In this document: positions 27,402 to 36,003 of the stretch, one piece after another
Position numbering within the stretch: the first letter of the stretch is position 1
How the letters are laid out: the number at the start of each line of letters is the position of its first letter
Origin: Pararcticibacter amylolyticus
Lineage (GTDB): Bacteria; Bacteroidota; Bacteroidia; Sphingobacteriales; Sphingobacteriaceae
Assembly: GCF_003130405.1 (NCBI RefSeq)
Contig: NZ_QEAS01000004.1
Span: 154,644 to 218,643, forward strand
DNA length: 64,000 nt
Reading direction: 5' to 3'
Position numbers and translations under genes: made by a program
Notes under the pieces: model-generated
What the model was told of the DNA's origin: nothing
The model's database searches: none
Seen by the model: the letters and a program-made list of their open reading frames with translations, nothing else

Positions 27402-28378
27402 GGCTGCATCAGTTTTAGCGTTACGGCAATGTGTTCTTCCTCTCTTGTTACTGTAACCCCGTCTTTTATCCCCAGAAGCTCATAACGCTTATTGAGGTTG
27501 TCGATACCATAACCTGACCTTTCCGTGATTTCGAGCTTGGGGTTCAGGTTGTTCTTTACCTCTACGCAGAAGTCCTCCGTTGTTCTTATTTCAATCCTCA
27601 AAGGGGTCCGGGCGGTCATTGAATTGTGCTTAAAGCAATTCTCTGCGACCACTTGTAAAGCAAGCATAGGAATGAGATAATGTTCCTTGTTGCTGTCTAT
27701 ATGCATGCTCACCGAGACTGCTGCCTGGTTACGGCTCTTCATCAGGAAGAGGAAGGATTGGAGTACCTTGATCTCTTCGTTTAGCGTCAGGGTGATGGCT
27801 TCATTGTATTTTAATGTCTGCCTGTAGAAGTCGGAGAGACTGAGAATAAACTGCTCTGACTGGGGATGACTGTGGCGGACCATGGTACGAAGAGTATTCA
27901 GCGAATTGAACAGGAAATGCGGGTCGACCTTTGAACGGAGGGCTTCGAGCTGTACTCTGTAGTTCTCCGTTTGGATCTGCTGCTTTTCCAGTTCAAGTAA
28001 GGCTACTTTCCTGTTGGCCCGGAATGCATACTGGATGATCAGGAAGGGAATGGTGGCAAGGAAATACTTGTAAATGAACATCCATTTCAGCGTATGTTTC
28101 TGAAAGAAAGGCGTAAATGAATAAATGCTGTATACGATGACAAAAAAGACCATGCAGGCAAGCAGTACCTTCAACCATTTGTACGTCTGCGCTTTTCTTG
28201 ATACAAAGTCGAGGATATGCCATAGGATATACAGCATGATGGAGATGCTGAGCCAGCGCCAAAACACGCCCATGCCCGAATCCTCAATTTTTTCAATACT
28301 CCTCATGGTGATCGCATTTAATACAGGCAGTATTAAACACAATACAACAGGTAGTATTTTATCTGCACGCCATTTCAT
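27398..28378 (-). CDS. LytS/YehU-type sensor histidine kinase of the ABC operon
   Basis: I place the start at the ATG at 28378 (MKWRADKILPVVLC, 326 residues); a TTG at 28390 is the alternative. Four membrane helices lie in the first 118 residues. A short coiled coil (LLELEKQQIQTENYRVQLEA) leads to the His_kinase motif with His154 in KVDPHFLFNSLNTLR. The ATPase part has ENCFKHNSM and the glycine box ERSGYGIDNLNKRY. It follows the cysteine-rich small gene by 18 bases and overlaps the regulator by 4. The signal may be envelope stress or the exported product, which cannot be decided here. Confidence 0.93.
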   Translation of the reverse strand: MKWRADKILPVVLCLILPVLNAITMRSIEKIEDSGMGVFWRWLSISIMLYILWHILDFVSRKAQTYKWLKVLLACMVFFVIVYSIYSFTPFFQKHTLKWMFIYKYFLATIPFLIIQYAFRANRKVALLELEKQQIQTENYRVQLEALRSKVDPHFLFNSLNTLRTMVRHSHPQSEQFILSLSDFYRQTLKYNEAITLTLNEEIKVLQSFLFLMKSRNQAAVSVSMHIDSNKEHYLIPMLALQVVAENCFKHNSMTARTPLRIEIRTTEDFCVEVKNNLNPKLEITERSGYGIDNLNKRYELLGIKDGVTVTREEEHIAVTLKLMQP

Positions 28379-28396
28379 TTTCCTTATCAAATATAT

Positions 28397-28642
28397 TTAT
28401 TTCTTACGCGCTTCGCGGGACTGAAGCGACTTATATTTCAGATGGTCCCCGGTAGTGTCGGGTGGGGGATCGAAAGTATCTTCAAAGTATGAGCAACAAC
28501 AGGAAGGGCAATATTGGTAATGGCAGAGGCCGGTCTGGCAGAAGCAGGCTTCATAGTCGTCATAATAGCTGTAGGGGGCGAACATGCAGCTTAATAGCGG
28601 CAGCAGGGCGATGGCGAAACGTTGAATGAACGCATGACTCAT
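28397..28642 (-). CDS. Small cysteine-rich lipoprotein candidate
   Basis: This 81-residue gene starts with ATG 33 bases after the outer-membrane protein stop and ends 18 bases before the kinase start, so it fits the operon tightly. Residues 1-19 look like a lipoprotein signal (ALLPLLSC, Cys19 as lipidation site). The mature part has seven more cysteines at 33, 35, 40, 45, 48, 49 and 50, in a Tyr/Asp-rich setting that includes CPSCCC, followed by an acidic Pro-rich stretch and a basic C-terminus. I know no family with this pattern. It could bind metal, form disulfides, be a signalling lipoprotein, or be a substrate of the adjacent exporter. I cannot exclude a chance reading frame. Confidence 0.6.
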   Translation of the reverse strand: MSHAFIQRFAIALLPLLSCMFAPYSYYDDYEACFCQTGLCHYQYCPSCCCSYFEDTFDPPPDTTGDHLKYKSLQSREARKK

Positions 28643-28675
28643 ATTTTTATTCTTCTTTCGTTCTTGATAATGTCT

Positions 28676-29557
28676 TCATTTTAATTTAAAACTGTAGCTA
28701 ACGCTCAGGATGGTTCCCCTGGTTTTAACCTCTGCAGCCGGGGTACTCTTTTTCTTTATATCGAATGTGAAAATGCTCAGCGCCCGATCTTGCCCATCAT
28801 CATACAATCTAACGGTCTGGCGAAGGTTGTACCCGAGTCCAATAGAGATGAGATGCTGTTTTCGCAAGGTGAACCCAAGGCTGCTGAGACTGTACCACTG
28901 GTTGATGCGGATAAAACGGTTATTATTATCTAGGGCTGAAAGTCTGTAGCTACCGGCACTGCCTGATATTTCGCTGCTCAGAAATATGTTTTCGCTTAGT
29001 GCGTAAGTGAGTTTAGGCCGGATCGGGAGAAGTCCGGATAGCCGGAGCCTTGAGCTTATGTCGTATTCTATCGAGAAGAAGGGGTTAAGCTGATGTCCGA
29101 AATACTGGCGGCTATAGGCCATACCCCAGCCCGTTTGGAGTTTATCGTTGTGCCGCAAGACGTATCTGAAGCCTGCTGAATACCTAAAGTCCTCAGTACT
29201 CAGATCAATGAAATCCGAATAGAAGCCAAATTGACTGAAGAGATAGAATTGAGCGTTGTCTTTTATATTTTTCTGCCAGGACACATTCAGGTCGATGGAA
29301 TAGAGATGATGATCAAAATACTGGCCGGTATTACTGATCGTTTTGCTCCTGAACTGAATCCTTCCGCCAATTCTTTGTTTATCACCTTTGCTGATGGGGA
29401 AATTGAGATAAGCATTCAGGTTATCACTGTAACCTTTTATGCTGTCATTTTGCATTTTTTCACGGCTGTATTCCAGGCCTGCCATCTGGGCTGAGCGCTC
29501 CTGGGCAAAGGAGGACACGCTCACGAAGGTGAGGAGTAATATTATGCGGGTTTTCAT
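28676..29557 (-). CDS. Outer-membrane beta-barrel protein, DUF6268-like
   Basis: This 293-residue protein has a signal peptide ([19 protein letters not shown]) and many alternating aromatic/polar strands, for example FYLFSQFGFYSDFIDLS and LISIGLGYNLRQTVRLYDD, ending in LSVSYSFKLK with an aromatic near the C-terminus. This is the layout of a small outer-membrane barrel and resembles DUF6268 proteins. Its start overlaps the ABC ATPase stop by 4 bases, so it is part of the export operon. A role as an outer-membrane accessory of the transporter is inferred from that coupling. Confidence 0.75.
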   Translation of the reverse strand: MKTRIILLLTFVSVSSFAQERSAQMAGLEYSREKMQNDSIKGYSDNLNAYLNFPISKGDKQRIGGRIQFRSKTISNTGQYFDHHLYSIDLNVSWQKNIKDNAQFYLFSQFGFYSDFIDLSTEDFRYSAGFRYVLRHNDKLQTGWGMAYSRQYFGHQLNPFFSIEYDISSRLRLSGLLPIRPKLTYALSENIFLSSEISGSAGSYRLSALDNNNRFIRINQWYSLSSLGFTLRKQHLISIGLGYNLRQTVRLYDDGQDRALSIFTFDIKKKSTPAAEVKTRGTILSVSYSFKLK

Positions 29558-30234
29558 GGATGTTGTGCTATGATCCTGCCGTCTACCATTTCAATGATCC
29601 TGTCGCAGTTTGCCGCAAACTCGTCATCGTGGGTTACTGCGATAATTGTCTGATTCCTTTCGCGGGCAAGCTGACGGAAAATATTGAAGACCGTTTTTGT
29701 GTTTTTTGAATCGAGGTTGCCGGTAGGTTCATCTCCCATAATAATGGCCGGATCATTTATGAGAGCACGGGCAATGGCCACTCTCTGTTGCTGTCCACCG
29801 GAAATCATGGATGCCTTTTTATGCTCGTGCCCCCTGACGTCGAGCAGCGTAAGCAGATCAAGGGCTTTTTCCCGTATTTCTTCTTTCGGGCGCTTATTTA
29901 ATTTGAGTGCAGGAAGCATGACATTGTCAAGGACTGTAAATTCGGGGAGGAGATAATGAAACTGAAATACGAAACCGATGTGTTCATTCCTGAAAGTTGC
30001 CAGTTGATTTTGAGTCAGACCGGTCACGGTTGTTCCGTTGATGGCGATGCTTCCTGTGTAAGCGGTGTCAAGAGTGGAAAGAAGGTATAAAAGCGTGGAT
30101 TTCCCTGAACCCGATTTGCCGACAACTGATATGAATTCACCTCTTTTTACCTCGAAGCTTACTTCCTTGAGTACATGAAACTCCTGAGGATCATAAAAAT
30201 ACTTATTGATGTTTACTGCCGCTAATGATTGCAT
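29554..30234 (-). CDS. ABC transporter ATP-binding protein, MacB/LolD type
   Basis: This 226-residue ATPase has Walker A at 39-47 (GKSGSGKST), the Q-loop in [11 protein letters not shown], the signature [15 protein letters not shown], Walker [11 protein letters not shown] and the switch His in IAVTHDDEF. This pattern is that of the LolD/MacB/FtsE group, which powers mechanotransmission-type permeases. Its partner permease is the preceding gene, 30 bases upstream. The pair probably drives movement of a lipoprotein, peptide or hydrophobic compound away from the inner membrane. Confidence 0.95.
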   Translation of the reverse strand: MQSLAAVNINKYFYDPQEFHVLKEVSFEVKRGEFISVVGKSGSGKSTLLYLLSTLDTAYTGSIAINGTTVTGLTQNQLATFRNEHIGFVFQFHYLLPEFTVLDNVMLPALKLNKRPKEEIREKALDLLTLLDVRGHEHKKASMISGGQQQRVAIARALINDPAIIMGDEPTGNLDSKNTKTVFNIFRQLARERNQTIIAVTHDDEFAANCDRIIEMVDGRIIAQHP

Positions 30235-30264
30235 AGTATGTCGTTTTATTTTGATAGCTTATTG

Positions 30265-31506
30265 TCAGCCTCTGAGAATAGCTACGGGATCCACTTCAGA
30301 TGCTTTTTTTGCCGGCAAATAGCCGGCGATGAACGTGATGATCAGTCCGAATACCAGGGCCATAACATAATCGAGTGGGATGTATGATATCGGGAGAGTG
30401 GTAAATGAAGCAATATGGAAGGGAATCCGATCGACGATAGCTGAAATAATAAATCCGGTGATCAGGCCGGTAAAACCTCCTATCAGACCAATAATGATCG
30501 ATTGTGTCAGGAAGATCTGGATGATATCTTTTCCATCGAATCCCATTGCTTTCAGAATGGCTATCTCTTTCATTTTTTCGTTTACCGTCATGTTCATGAT
30601 ATTATAGATTCCGAATCCGGCGACGATGAGGATGGTAAGGGAAACGGCTACCGCGATAATATCCCGCAGTGTATTGGCGGATTCGAGCTGAGCGTTGCCT
30701 TCCTGCCAGGGCTCTGTCTTATACTTTATATCGCCCTTTACTTCATCTGCTATCTTCCGGGCATCGTTATAATCCCGTACATTGGCCAATACCTCGGTAG
30801 CGTAACTTTTATTTTTTGAAAGAAGCTGGCGGGCGGATTGAATTGAGATCATTGCCCGTGATTTGTCGATACTGCCGGTGCCTGTTTCAATGATCCCCGT
30901 GATACGGAAGATTTTCGTTACACCATCGGAGGTGGTCAGTGTGATGTTATCACCGGTATACGCGCTGAGCCTGACTGCAAGTCCGCTGCCAAGTACAATA
31001 GCATCGGGGCGCTTATCGAGCTCGGTTAAATCTCCTTCCACCATATAGTCGTTCGTCCCGAACAGCCGCGGTTCGTTTGTCACGTCGATTCCCGACAGGG
31101 TTCCGTTCAGTTTGGCTACTCCATTGCGGAAAAACACATTCTGGTTTACCTGCTCGGTAACAGCGACAATGTTCTTATTAGACAGCAGGATGTTCTTTAT
31201 TTCATCAGCATTCCGGATGCCTTCCGTATAACTTATTTCCCTTGCATTACTGACGAACTGAATAGTATCGGAAGAAAGAGGCGGGGGAAGGAGGATGGGT
31301 GATTCTCCGTTGAGGTCATTGTATACCTTAATATGCGCCATTGAAGTAAAGGTGATATCGGTTTGAGCATTATTTACCCCATTCATGAAGCTGTTCATGA
31401 AAATGTACATGGAGATCCCGAAGACTACGGAGAGGACCGCGACAAACAGCTGCCTTAATTTTGAGGTCAGATGTACCCAGGATATTTTGTTATTGGTGCG
31501 GTTCAT
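30265..31506 (-). CDS. ABC transporter permease, MacB/LolE (FtsX-like) family
   Basis: This 413-residue permease has the four-helix type VII layout: one helix near 17-38 (LFVAVLSVVFGISMYIFMNSF), a large periplasmic domain (about 40-280), then three helices near 285-308, 335-360 and 380-402. The FtsX domain motif NEKMKEIAILKAMGFDGKDI is clear, and the C-terminus ends in PVAILRG, as usual. The start overlaps the membrane-fusion gene by 4 bases. With a fusion protein and TolC in the same operon it would form a MacAB-TolC-like tripartite system, here with separate ATPase and permease chains. Confidence 0.93.
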   Translation of the reverse strand: MNRTNNKISWVHLTSKLRQLFVAVLSVVFGISMYIFMNSFMNGVNNAQTDITFTSMAHIKVYNDLNGESPILLPPPLSSDTIQFVSNAREISYTEGIRNADEIKNILLSNKNIVAVTEQVNQNVFFRNGVAKLNGTLSGIDVTNEPRLFGTNDYMVEGDLTELDKRPDAIVLGSGLAVRLSAYTGDNITLTTSDGVTKIFRITGIIETGTGSIDKSRAMISIQSARQLLSKNKSYATEVLANVRDYNDARKIADEVKGDIKYKTEPWQEGNAQLESANTLRDIIAVAVSLTILIVAGFGIYNIMNMTVNEKMKEIAILKAMGFDGKDIIQIFLTQSIIIGLIGGFTGLITGFIISAIVDRIPFHIASFTTLPISYIPLDYVMALVFGLIITFIAGYLPAKKASEVDPVAILRG

Positions 31507-32606
31507 TTGCGGGGGGATTTAGCGGGCAGGAGAATCAGATCCTCTTCGGTAAGTCCGGATCTGACCTCTACCCATTTACCATACTTCTGTCCCAGGACGA
31601 TCTTTTTCTCCCCGCCATCCTGCAGCATGACATAATTCCCTCTTACGACAGCTTCCGTTGGGATCATCAATACGCCGGAACGATTTCCGAGCATGATATT
31701 CGCCTGTAGCTGAACTCCCGATAGCAGGGCAGGGGGAGATGTCTGGAAAACCCCTTTGATTACGCACGATTGTTGTTCAGTATCGAACGCTGGGAGTATT
31801 TCGGTGACACGGGCTTTGAAAACCGTATCCGGATAAGTATTCAGGTGCACCAATACAGATTGCCCCAGGGATATCTTCGTAATATCTTCTTCGGCTATGT
31901 ACATTTCCAGCCGGGGAGTTCCGCTGCTGATGCGTGCAATGACTTCTCCCTTGCGGACCAATTCGCCTTCTTTCTTATAGAGGTTTGTAATAGTACCTCC
32001 TTTGTCAGCCTTTATCTGGTAGTCAGCCAGCACAGACTGCTGTGCGTTTAGCTGCGACAGGCTTTTTTCTGCATTCAGCAGAAGTGCATTCCGGGCTTCC
32101 TGGTAGTTCTTTGTCAGCGAACGCAGGTTGTTCCGGGTTGTCTTGTACTGAAGCTCTGCTTTTTCAAATTCAAGTTGTGATGCTGAATTTTGGCGCAGGA
32201 GTGCATAATAGCGCTCATAGTTCTGCTTATCCTGGTCTAACTGTATTTCTGTTTGCCTGATCTGAATCTGAACCTGCTGAAGCGGAGGCGCGGAGGGTAG
32301 AGCATTCCGGCTTGCATCTTTGTAAACCAATTCAGCCTCTCTGGTTTGTGCAGTCTGGACATCGTTTTTGATCACGAACAATAGTTTTCCCGCGCCTACA
32401 TTATCTCCTTCTTTTACGGGAAGCTCAGTGATGATGCCGTCGAAATTGGCGGATACCATGTATTCGTTCTCCCTGACCACCTGGCCGCTGGCGAATACAG
32501 CCTGCTGGATGGTTTTTCTCTCCGGTTTTATTTTGTTGTTTTCGCTGCATGAAGTCAGAACAGCAATCAAAGACCACAACATCATTCCTTTTATTATTTT
32601 ATCCAT
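31503..32606 (-). CDS. Periplasmic membrane-fusion (adaptor) lipoprotein, HlyD/MacA type
   Basis: This 367-residue adaptor has a lipoprotein signal (WSLIAVLTSC, Cys20). A biotinyl-lipoyl half motif (ANFDGIITELPVKEGDNVGAGKLLF) and its second half (IKADKGGTITNLYKKEGELVRKG) flank a long helical hairpin (about 95-190), as in RND/MacA adaptors. Beta-barrel segments follow. It should link the ABC permease to the TolC channel. The short hydrophobic signal and the lipid anchor are typical of Bacteroidota adaptors. Confidence 0.93.
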   Translation of the reverse strand: MDKIIKGMMLWSLIAVLTSCSENNKIKPERKTIQQAVFASGQVVRENEYMVSANFDGIITELPVKEGDNVGAGKLLFVIKNDVQTAQTREAELVYKDASRNALPSAPPLQQVQIQIRQTEIQLDQDKQNYERYYALLRQNSASQLEFEKAELQYKTTRNNLRSLTKNYQEARNALLLNAEKSLSQLNAQQSVLADYQIKADKGGTITNLYKKEGELVRKGEVIARISSGTPRLEMYIAEEDITKISLGQSVLVHLNTYPDTVFKARVTEILPAFDTEQQSCVIKGVFQTSPPALLSGVQLQANIMLGNRSGVLMIPTEAVVRGNYVMLQDGGEKKIVLGQKYGKWVEVRSGLTEEDLILLPAKSPRK

Positions 32607-32642
32607 TTGTGTTTTCCTGGGAAAGCATCAGGCTTTCTAAAT

Positions 32643-33947
32643 TTAGTTTCCGGTCGAAGCGCGGATATGTATTTTATAATAACTTATATAATAATCACTC
32701 AGGCTCTGCATATAGCGGCTCTGTGCGCTGAGCAAATCACCGAATTTATCCAGCCGTTCATCTGCGCCGATTATCCCGCTCTGGTACCTGTTGGCGGTAT
32801 GCCGGTCATTTGATTGCTGAAGGGAGAGGATTTCCTGCTGTGCCTGCAATTGTTCTTCCGCCTGCCTGTATTGAAGGTGCAGGGTTTCATCTTCTTTTGC
32901 GGCCGACAGGTTCCTGTTTTCCAGGAGCAGCTGTTCCTGGCTGAGGGCAAGTTTCGATTGCCGGCTCTTTTCTCTGACAGCGAAACCGTTGAAAACGGGT
33001 ATGCTGAGTTTTACAGCGAGGAATTGCTGCGGCAGGGTGTTCGTACTGGTGAAGTCGAACATTCTGTCTGTAGCCCAGTTGTAATTGTATTGATAACCTA
33101 TGGTTAGAGAAGGATAGCCGGCTGTTTTGACCTGCCGCAACTGAGCCTCTGCCAGTGCAAGTTGTGTTTCCTGCAACAGGACATCGGGATGCTGCTTCAG
33201 CGGAACAAGATCAGGAACAGGCCTGGTTACCAATTGCTCCGTAAGCCGGACGCCGCCGGGAAGATTGAGCTGTGCCTGCAACTGGTTATAGAGCTGGCTT
33301 AGCGAATATTCCCGGTTCCGGAGGTCGCTTGCTGCCTGTATCAGTTGCATGTTGGCGCGATTGAAGTTTTCTTCAGCGAATATTCCCTGGCGGAACTTGT
33401 CCTGTGTTGTTTCGCATATACTGCCGGTTGCCTGTACATTTTCCCTGGCAATGAGAATGTATTTTTCGGTCAGCAGGATGGAGTAATAGAGTTGTGCAAG
33501 CTGGTTATAAGTATCATACTTTATTTTAACGGTGGCTGCCTGGCTGGCTTTTTCCCGGGCTCCTGCGGTTTGAATTTCAAACCATTTTTGAAAATCGAGC
33601 ACATTCCAGCTTGCCTGGACACCGGTGTTGTAGATATACCGGCGTCCGAAGGTGTATTCGTTGAAAGTGCCTTCAGGAGCTGCCGGGTTGAACAGCGCGG
33701 CTGGCACCAGGGTAGGCTGCAGGGTGATATTATCGTTGAAGGCTGCCGAAGCATTAACCGAGGGAAGCAGAGATGTACGTGCTGCCTGGCTTTGTGAGTG
33801 ACTTATTTGTTCATCAATGCGGGCTTTGCGGATGCTGACAGCATTTTTGTCAGCATAGTCAAATACTTCCTGCAATGAGCCAAAAGTGACCTGGGCTTTG
33901 GCTGCTGAAACTGACAGAAAAAAGAGCAGGGCAATTATCTTTTTCAT
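32643..33947 (-). CDS. TolC family outer-membrane efflux protein
   Basis: This 434-residue protein has a signal peptide (MKKIIALLFFLSVSAAKAQ) and two OEP repeats, each with long amphipathic helices: SIRKARIDEQISHSQSQAARTSLLPSVNASAAF in the first, and HPDVLLQETQLALAEAQLRQVKTAGYPSLTIGY in the second. This is the standard TolC trimer-forming architecture. It lies 6 bases after the DUF2147 gene and 36 bases before the adaptor gene, so it is the outer-membrane exit of this export operon. Confidence 0.93.
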   Translation of the reverse strand: MKKIIALLFFLSVSAAKAQVTFGSLQEVFDYADKNAVSIRKARIDEQISHSQSQAARTSLLPSVNASAAFNDNITLQPTLVPAALFNPAAPEGTFNEYTFGRRYIYNTGVQASWNVLDFQKWFEIQTAGAREKASQAATVKIKYDTYNQLAQLYYSILLTEKYILIARENVQATGSICETTQDKFRQGIFAEENFNRANMQLIQAASDLRNREYSLSQLYNQLQAQLNLPGGVRLTEQLVTRPVPDLVPLKQHPDVLLQETQLALAEAQLRQVKTAGYPSLTIGYQYNYNWATDRMFDFTSTNTLPQQFLAVKLSIPVFNGFAVREKSRQSKLALSQEQLLLENRNLSAAKEDETLHLQYRQAEEQLQAQQEILSLQQSNDRHTANRYQSGIIGADERLDKFGDLLSAQSRYMQSLSDYYISYYKIHIRASTGN

Positions 33948-33953
33948 TAACTG

Positions 33954-34322
33954 CTATTTTACCCTGCTCCAGGTTTGTTTCCTGCTCATCATGCCGAAGG
34001 TTGCGGTTATTTCCAGCTTGTCGTCATTTACAAGTTTTGCAGTACACCTGGCAGTCTTACTTTTTTTTAAGACGTGCACTGTTCCGTTTTTAAAGGTGTT
34101 GATTCCGTCTTTTTGAAGAGACGTAATTTGTTTTTTGCCGGCCAGGCTCTCATCATTGGCCTGCCTGATGATGGCGTCGTATGCGTCGCCGTTCTTTACG
34201 AATTCTATTACCCGGCTTTTGTCTTCGTTGGTCCACTTGCCAAGAATCTTGTCGTTGTCTGTCTGAGCGAAAACACAGAAGCCGATGAAGAGGCTTACCG
34301 TGAGGATGATCATTTTCTGCAT
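33954..34322 (-). CDS. DUF2147 family exported small protein
   Basis: I place the start at the ATG at 34322 (MQKMIILTVSLFIGFCVFAQ, signal peptide; 122 residues); a further seven codons upstream are open. The mature protein begins with ILGKWTNEDKSRVIEF and ends with GMMSRKQTWSRVK, which fits DUF2147, a small lipocalin-like beta-barrel family, although shorter than most members. It is the first gene of the export operon. It could bind a hydrophobic ligand in the periplasm, which is inference from fold type. Confidence 0.8.
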   Translation of the reverse strand: MQKMIILTVSLFIGFCVFAQTDNDKILGKWTNEDKSRVIEFVKNGDAYDAIIRQANDESLAGKKQITSLQKDGINTFKNGTVHVLKKSKTARCTAKLVNDDKLEITATFGMMSRKQTWSRVK

Positions 34323-34340
34323 AGCGTTTGTCTTTTTTGA

Positions 34341-34415
34341 CAAATATGACCCGCAGAATCACGGACGGACAGTTTAAACAGGGTGAACTGAACAATTTGA
34401 AGGGTGAATTGAACA
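34341..34415 (-). promoter_or_regulatory. Candidate LytTR-controlled promoter of the ABC export operon
   Basis: Two copies of a 15-bp sequence, AGGGTGAACTGAACA (34380-34394) and AGGGTGAATTGAACA (34401-34415), differ at one base and have a 21-bp period. On the minus strand each contains TCAGTTCAC or TCAATTCAC, 8 of 9 and 7 of 9 positions of the published LytTR half-site pattern (TA)(AC)(CA)GTTN(AG)(TG). A CATATTTG -7-like box (34341-34348) lies 31 bp downstream, with no TTTG at the -33 position, as expected for an activator-dependent promoter. Confidence 0.6.
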
Positions 34416-34515
34416 GAAAGGATAACCTTTTATCTTCTTCTCCCGTAAAAATGAAGGCGTTGATGAGTTTCCGGCGAAGCCGGGAGTATATAAAATTTCG
34501 AAAACTACGGGCAGA

Positions 34516-35946
34516 ATGAAAATAAGAACTGTTGGACCTATCCTTATACTATGTTGTGCAATGTTGATCGCCGGGTGCAGGAAAGATGATACTAAGCCTG
34601 AAAACCCTGACAGGCGGAACCTTCAGGAAGATAAGCCACTTTCGTCTAGAGCTCTAGCAACAGAGCTCTATGAGTTGGCAAGGATGTGTTACTTGTGGAA
34701 TTATCCCTGGCCCGATAAGAAAAAATTCGGATTGGATTCTTTATTCATTAATGAGTATGCTAAGGTAGCTGCGTTAAACAATGAACTGGAGGCGATTAAG
34801 GCGCTATCTCCTAATAAGATTGACAAATGGTCTAGTCTTGATACAGGACCAGATCCACTTCAACCTTATTATTGGGTAGAATCTGGAGATCATTTATATC
34901 AAAGTACTTTTGGGCTTTCAGTAAAGCGGAAAATCAACGGCACATATTATATCGCATCTGTCAACGTATCTTCGCCTGCTGCAAATGCTGGTTTAAGAAG
35001 GGGGTGGGAGGTGATATCAGTGGGAGGACTGCCGGTAAAAGGTACAGCAATGAAGGATGTTCAATCTAAATTTAATGTTAATGGGACGTTAAATTTAGTG
35101 ATTCGAAATCAAACCGGGTATCGTAGCTTATCTTTAGTAAAAGCGCCTTATGTGTATGATCCGATTCCTTATAGCGGAATTGTCGATCTAGTGGATGAGG
35201 AGACAAAAGAGCGTGAAAAGATAGGATATATGATTTACGACTCGTTTAAAGGAGATGAGGATAACCTTGAGATACTTGATCAACAATTTATCTCTTTTAA
35301 AAATAATGGCATAAAGAAAATTATAATTGATCTTAGGTATAATAGCGGTGGATCCAATCAGGCTGCTGGTAGGTTGCTTGACAATCTTGCTGGTGCGCGG
35401 TTTGAAGGACAGACCTCTTATTCTCTGAAGCTTAATAGTATATTGTGGGGATTTAGTCAGATAACCACAAGTCCATGGACATTAGAACAGGAAGCGTTTC
35501 TAAAAGCCAGGAAGGCTCCCGATAGAGTGACTTCTTTATACGACTACCTTAAGCCGTTGTGGTCACCTATAAAGTTTCGGAATATCAACACACATATATT
35601 TGAAAAAATTTGTTTCATTGTTTCAAAGGAAACAAATTCTGCAAGTTTGTTGGTTATCAATTCTTTAAAGCCTTATTTCGATAACAATCTGATCATAGTA
35701 GGACAAGATACAGGAACTAAGAACGTTACGACTGTTGATTTTTCATTGCTGCCCGTCGAAGTGCGGGATGAACGTACATACGATGTAAGTCTTGTTGTCG
35801 GTTATTTTAGCAATGTAAACAGGGGAATAGTAGATTCTGAAAGGGGCATCACGGTAGATAATAATGCGAATGTAGGAGATAATCCGGCATTTGGTTTTGG
35901 CCCTAACGAACCCTGTCTTGAAAGAGCCCTTAATTTACTTGATTAA
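34516..35946 (+). CDS. S41 family (C-terminal processing type) peptidase lipoprotein
   Basis: This 476-residue protein has a lipoprotein signal (MKIRTVGPILILCCAMLIAGC, Cys21). An N-terminal helical domain (about 45-110) precedes a PDZ domain (about 135-215, with SSPAANAGLRRGWEVISVGG) and the S41 catalytic domain. The catalytic Ser375 is in ETNSASLLVI and the general base Lys402 is in GQDTGTKNV, matching the GxxTxxK spacing. It should cleave unfolded or peptide substrates in the envelope. By eye the gene is more AT-rich than its neighbours. It is divergent from the ABC export operon and could share its control region; that link is inferred. Confidence 0.92.
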   Translation: MKIRTVGPILILCCAMLIAGCRKDDTKPENPDRRNLQEDKPLSSRALATELYELARMCYLWNYPWPDKKKFGLDSLFINEYAKVAALNNELEAIKALSPNKIDKWSSLDTGPDPLQPYYWVESGDHLYQSTFGLSVKRKINGTYYIASVNVSSPAANAGLRRGWEVISVGGLPVKGTAMKDVQSKFNVNGTLNLVIRNQTGYRSLSLVKAPYVYDPIPYSGIVDLVDEETKEREKIGYMIYDSFKGDEDNLEILDQQFISFKNNGIKKIIIDLRYNSGGSNQAAGRLLDNLAGARFEGQTSYSLKLNSILWGFSQITTSPWTLEQEAFLKARKAPDRVTSLYDYLKPLWSPIKFRNINTHIFEKICFIVSKETNSASLLVINSLKPYFDNNLIIVGQDTGTKNVTTVDFSLLPVEVRDERTYDVSLVVGYFSNVNRGIVDSERGITVDNNANVGDNPAFGFGPNEPCLERALNLLD

Positions 35947-36003
35947 TGCCGGCTGTTTTTTATCCTAATTAGATTAATCAGATTCAATAGTATTTCCTCA
36001 CAC

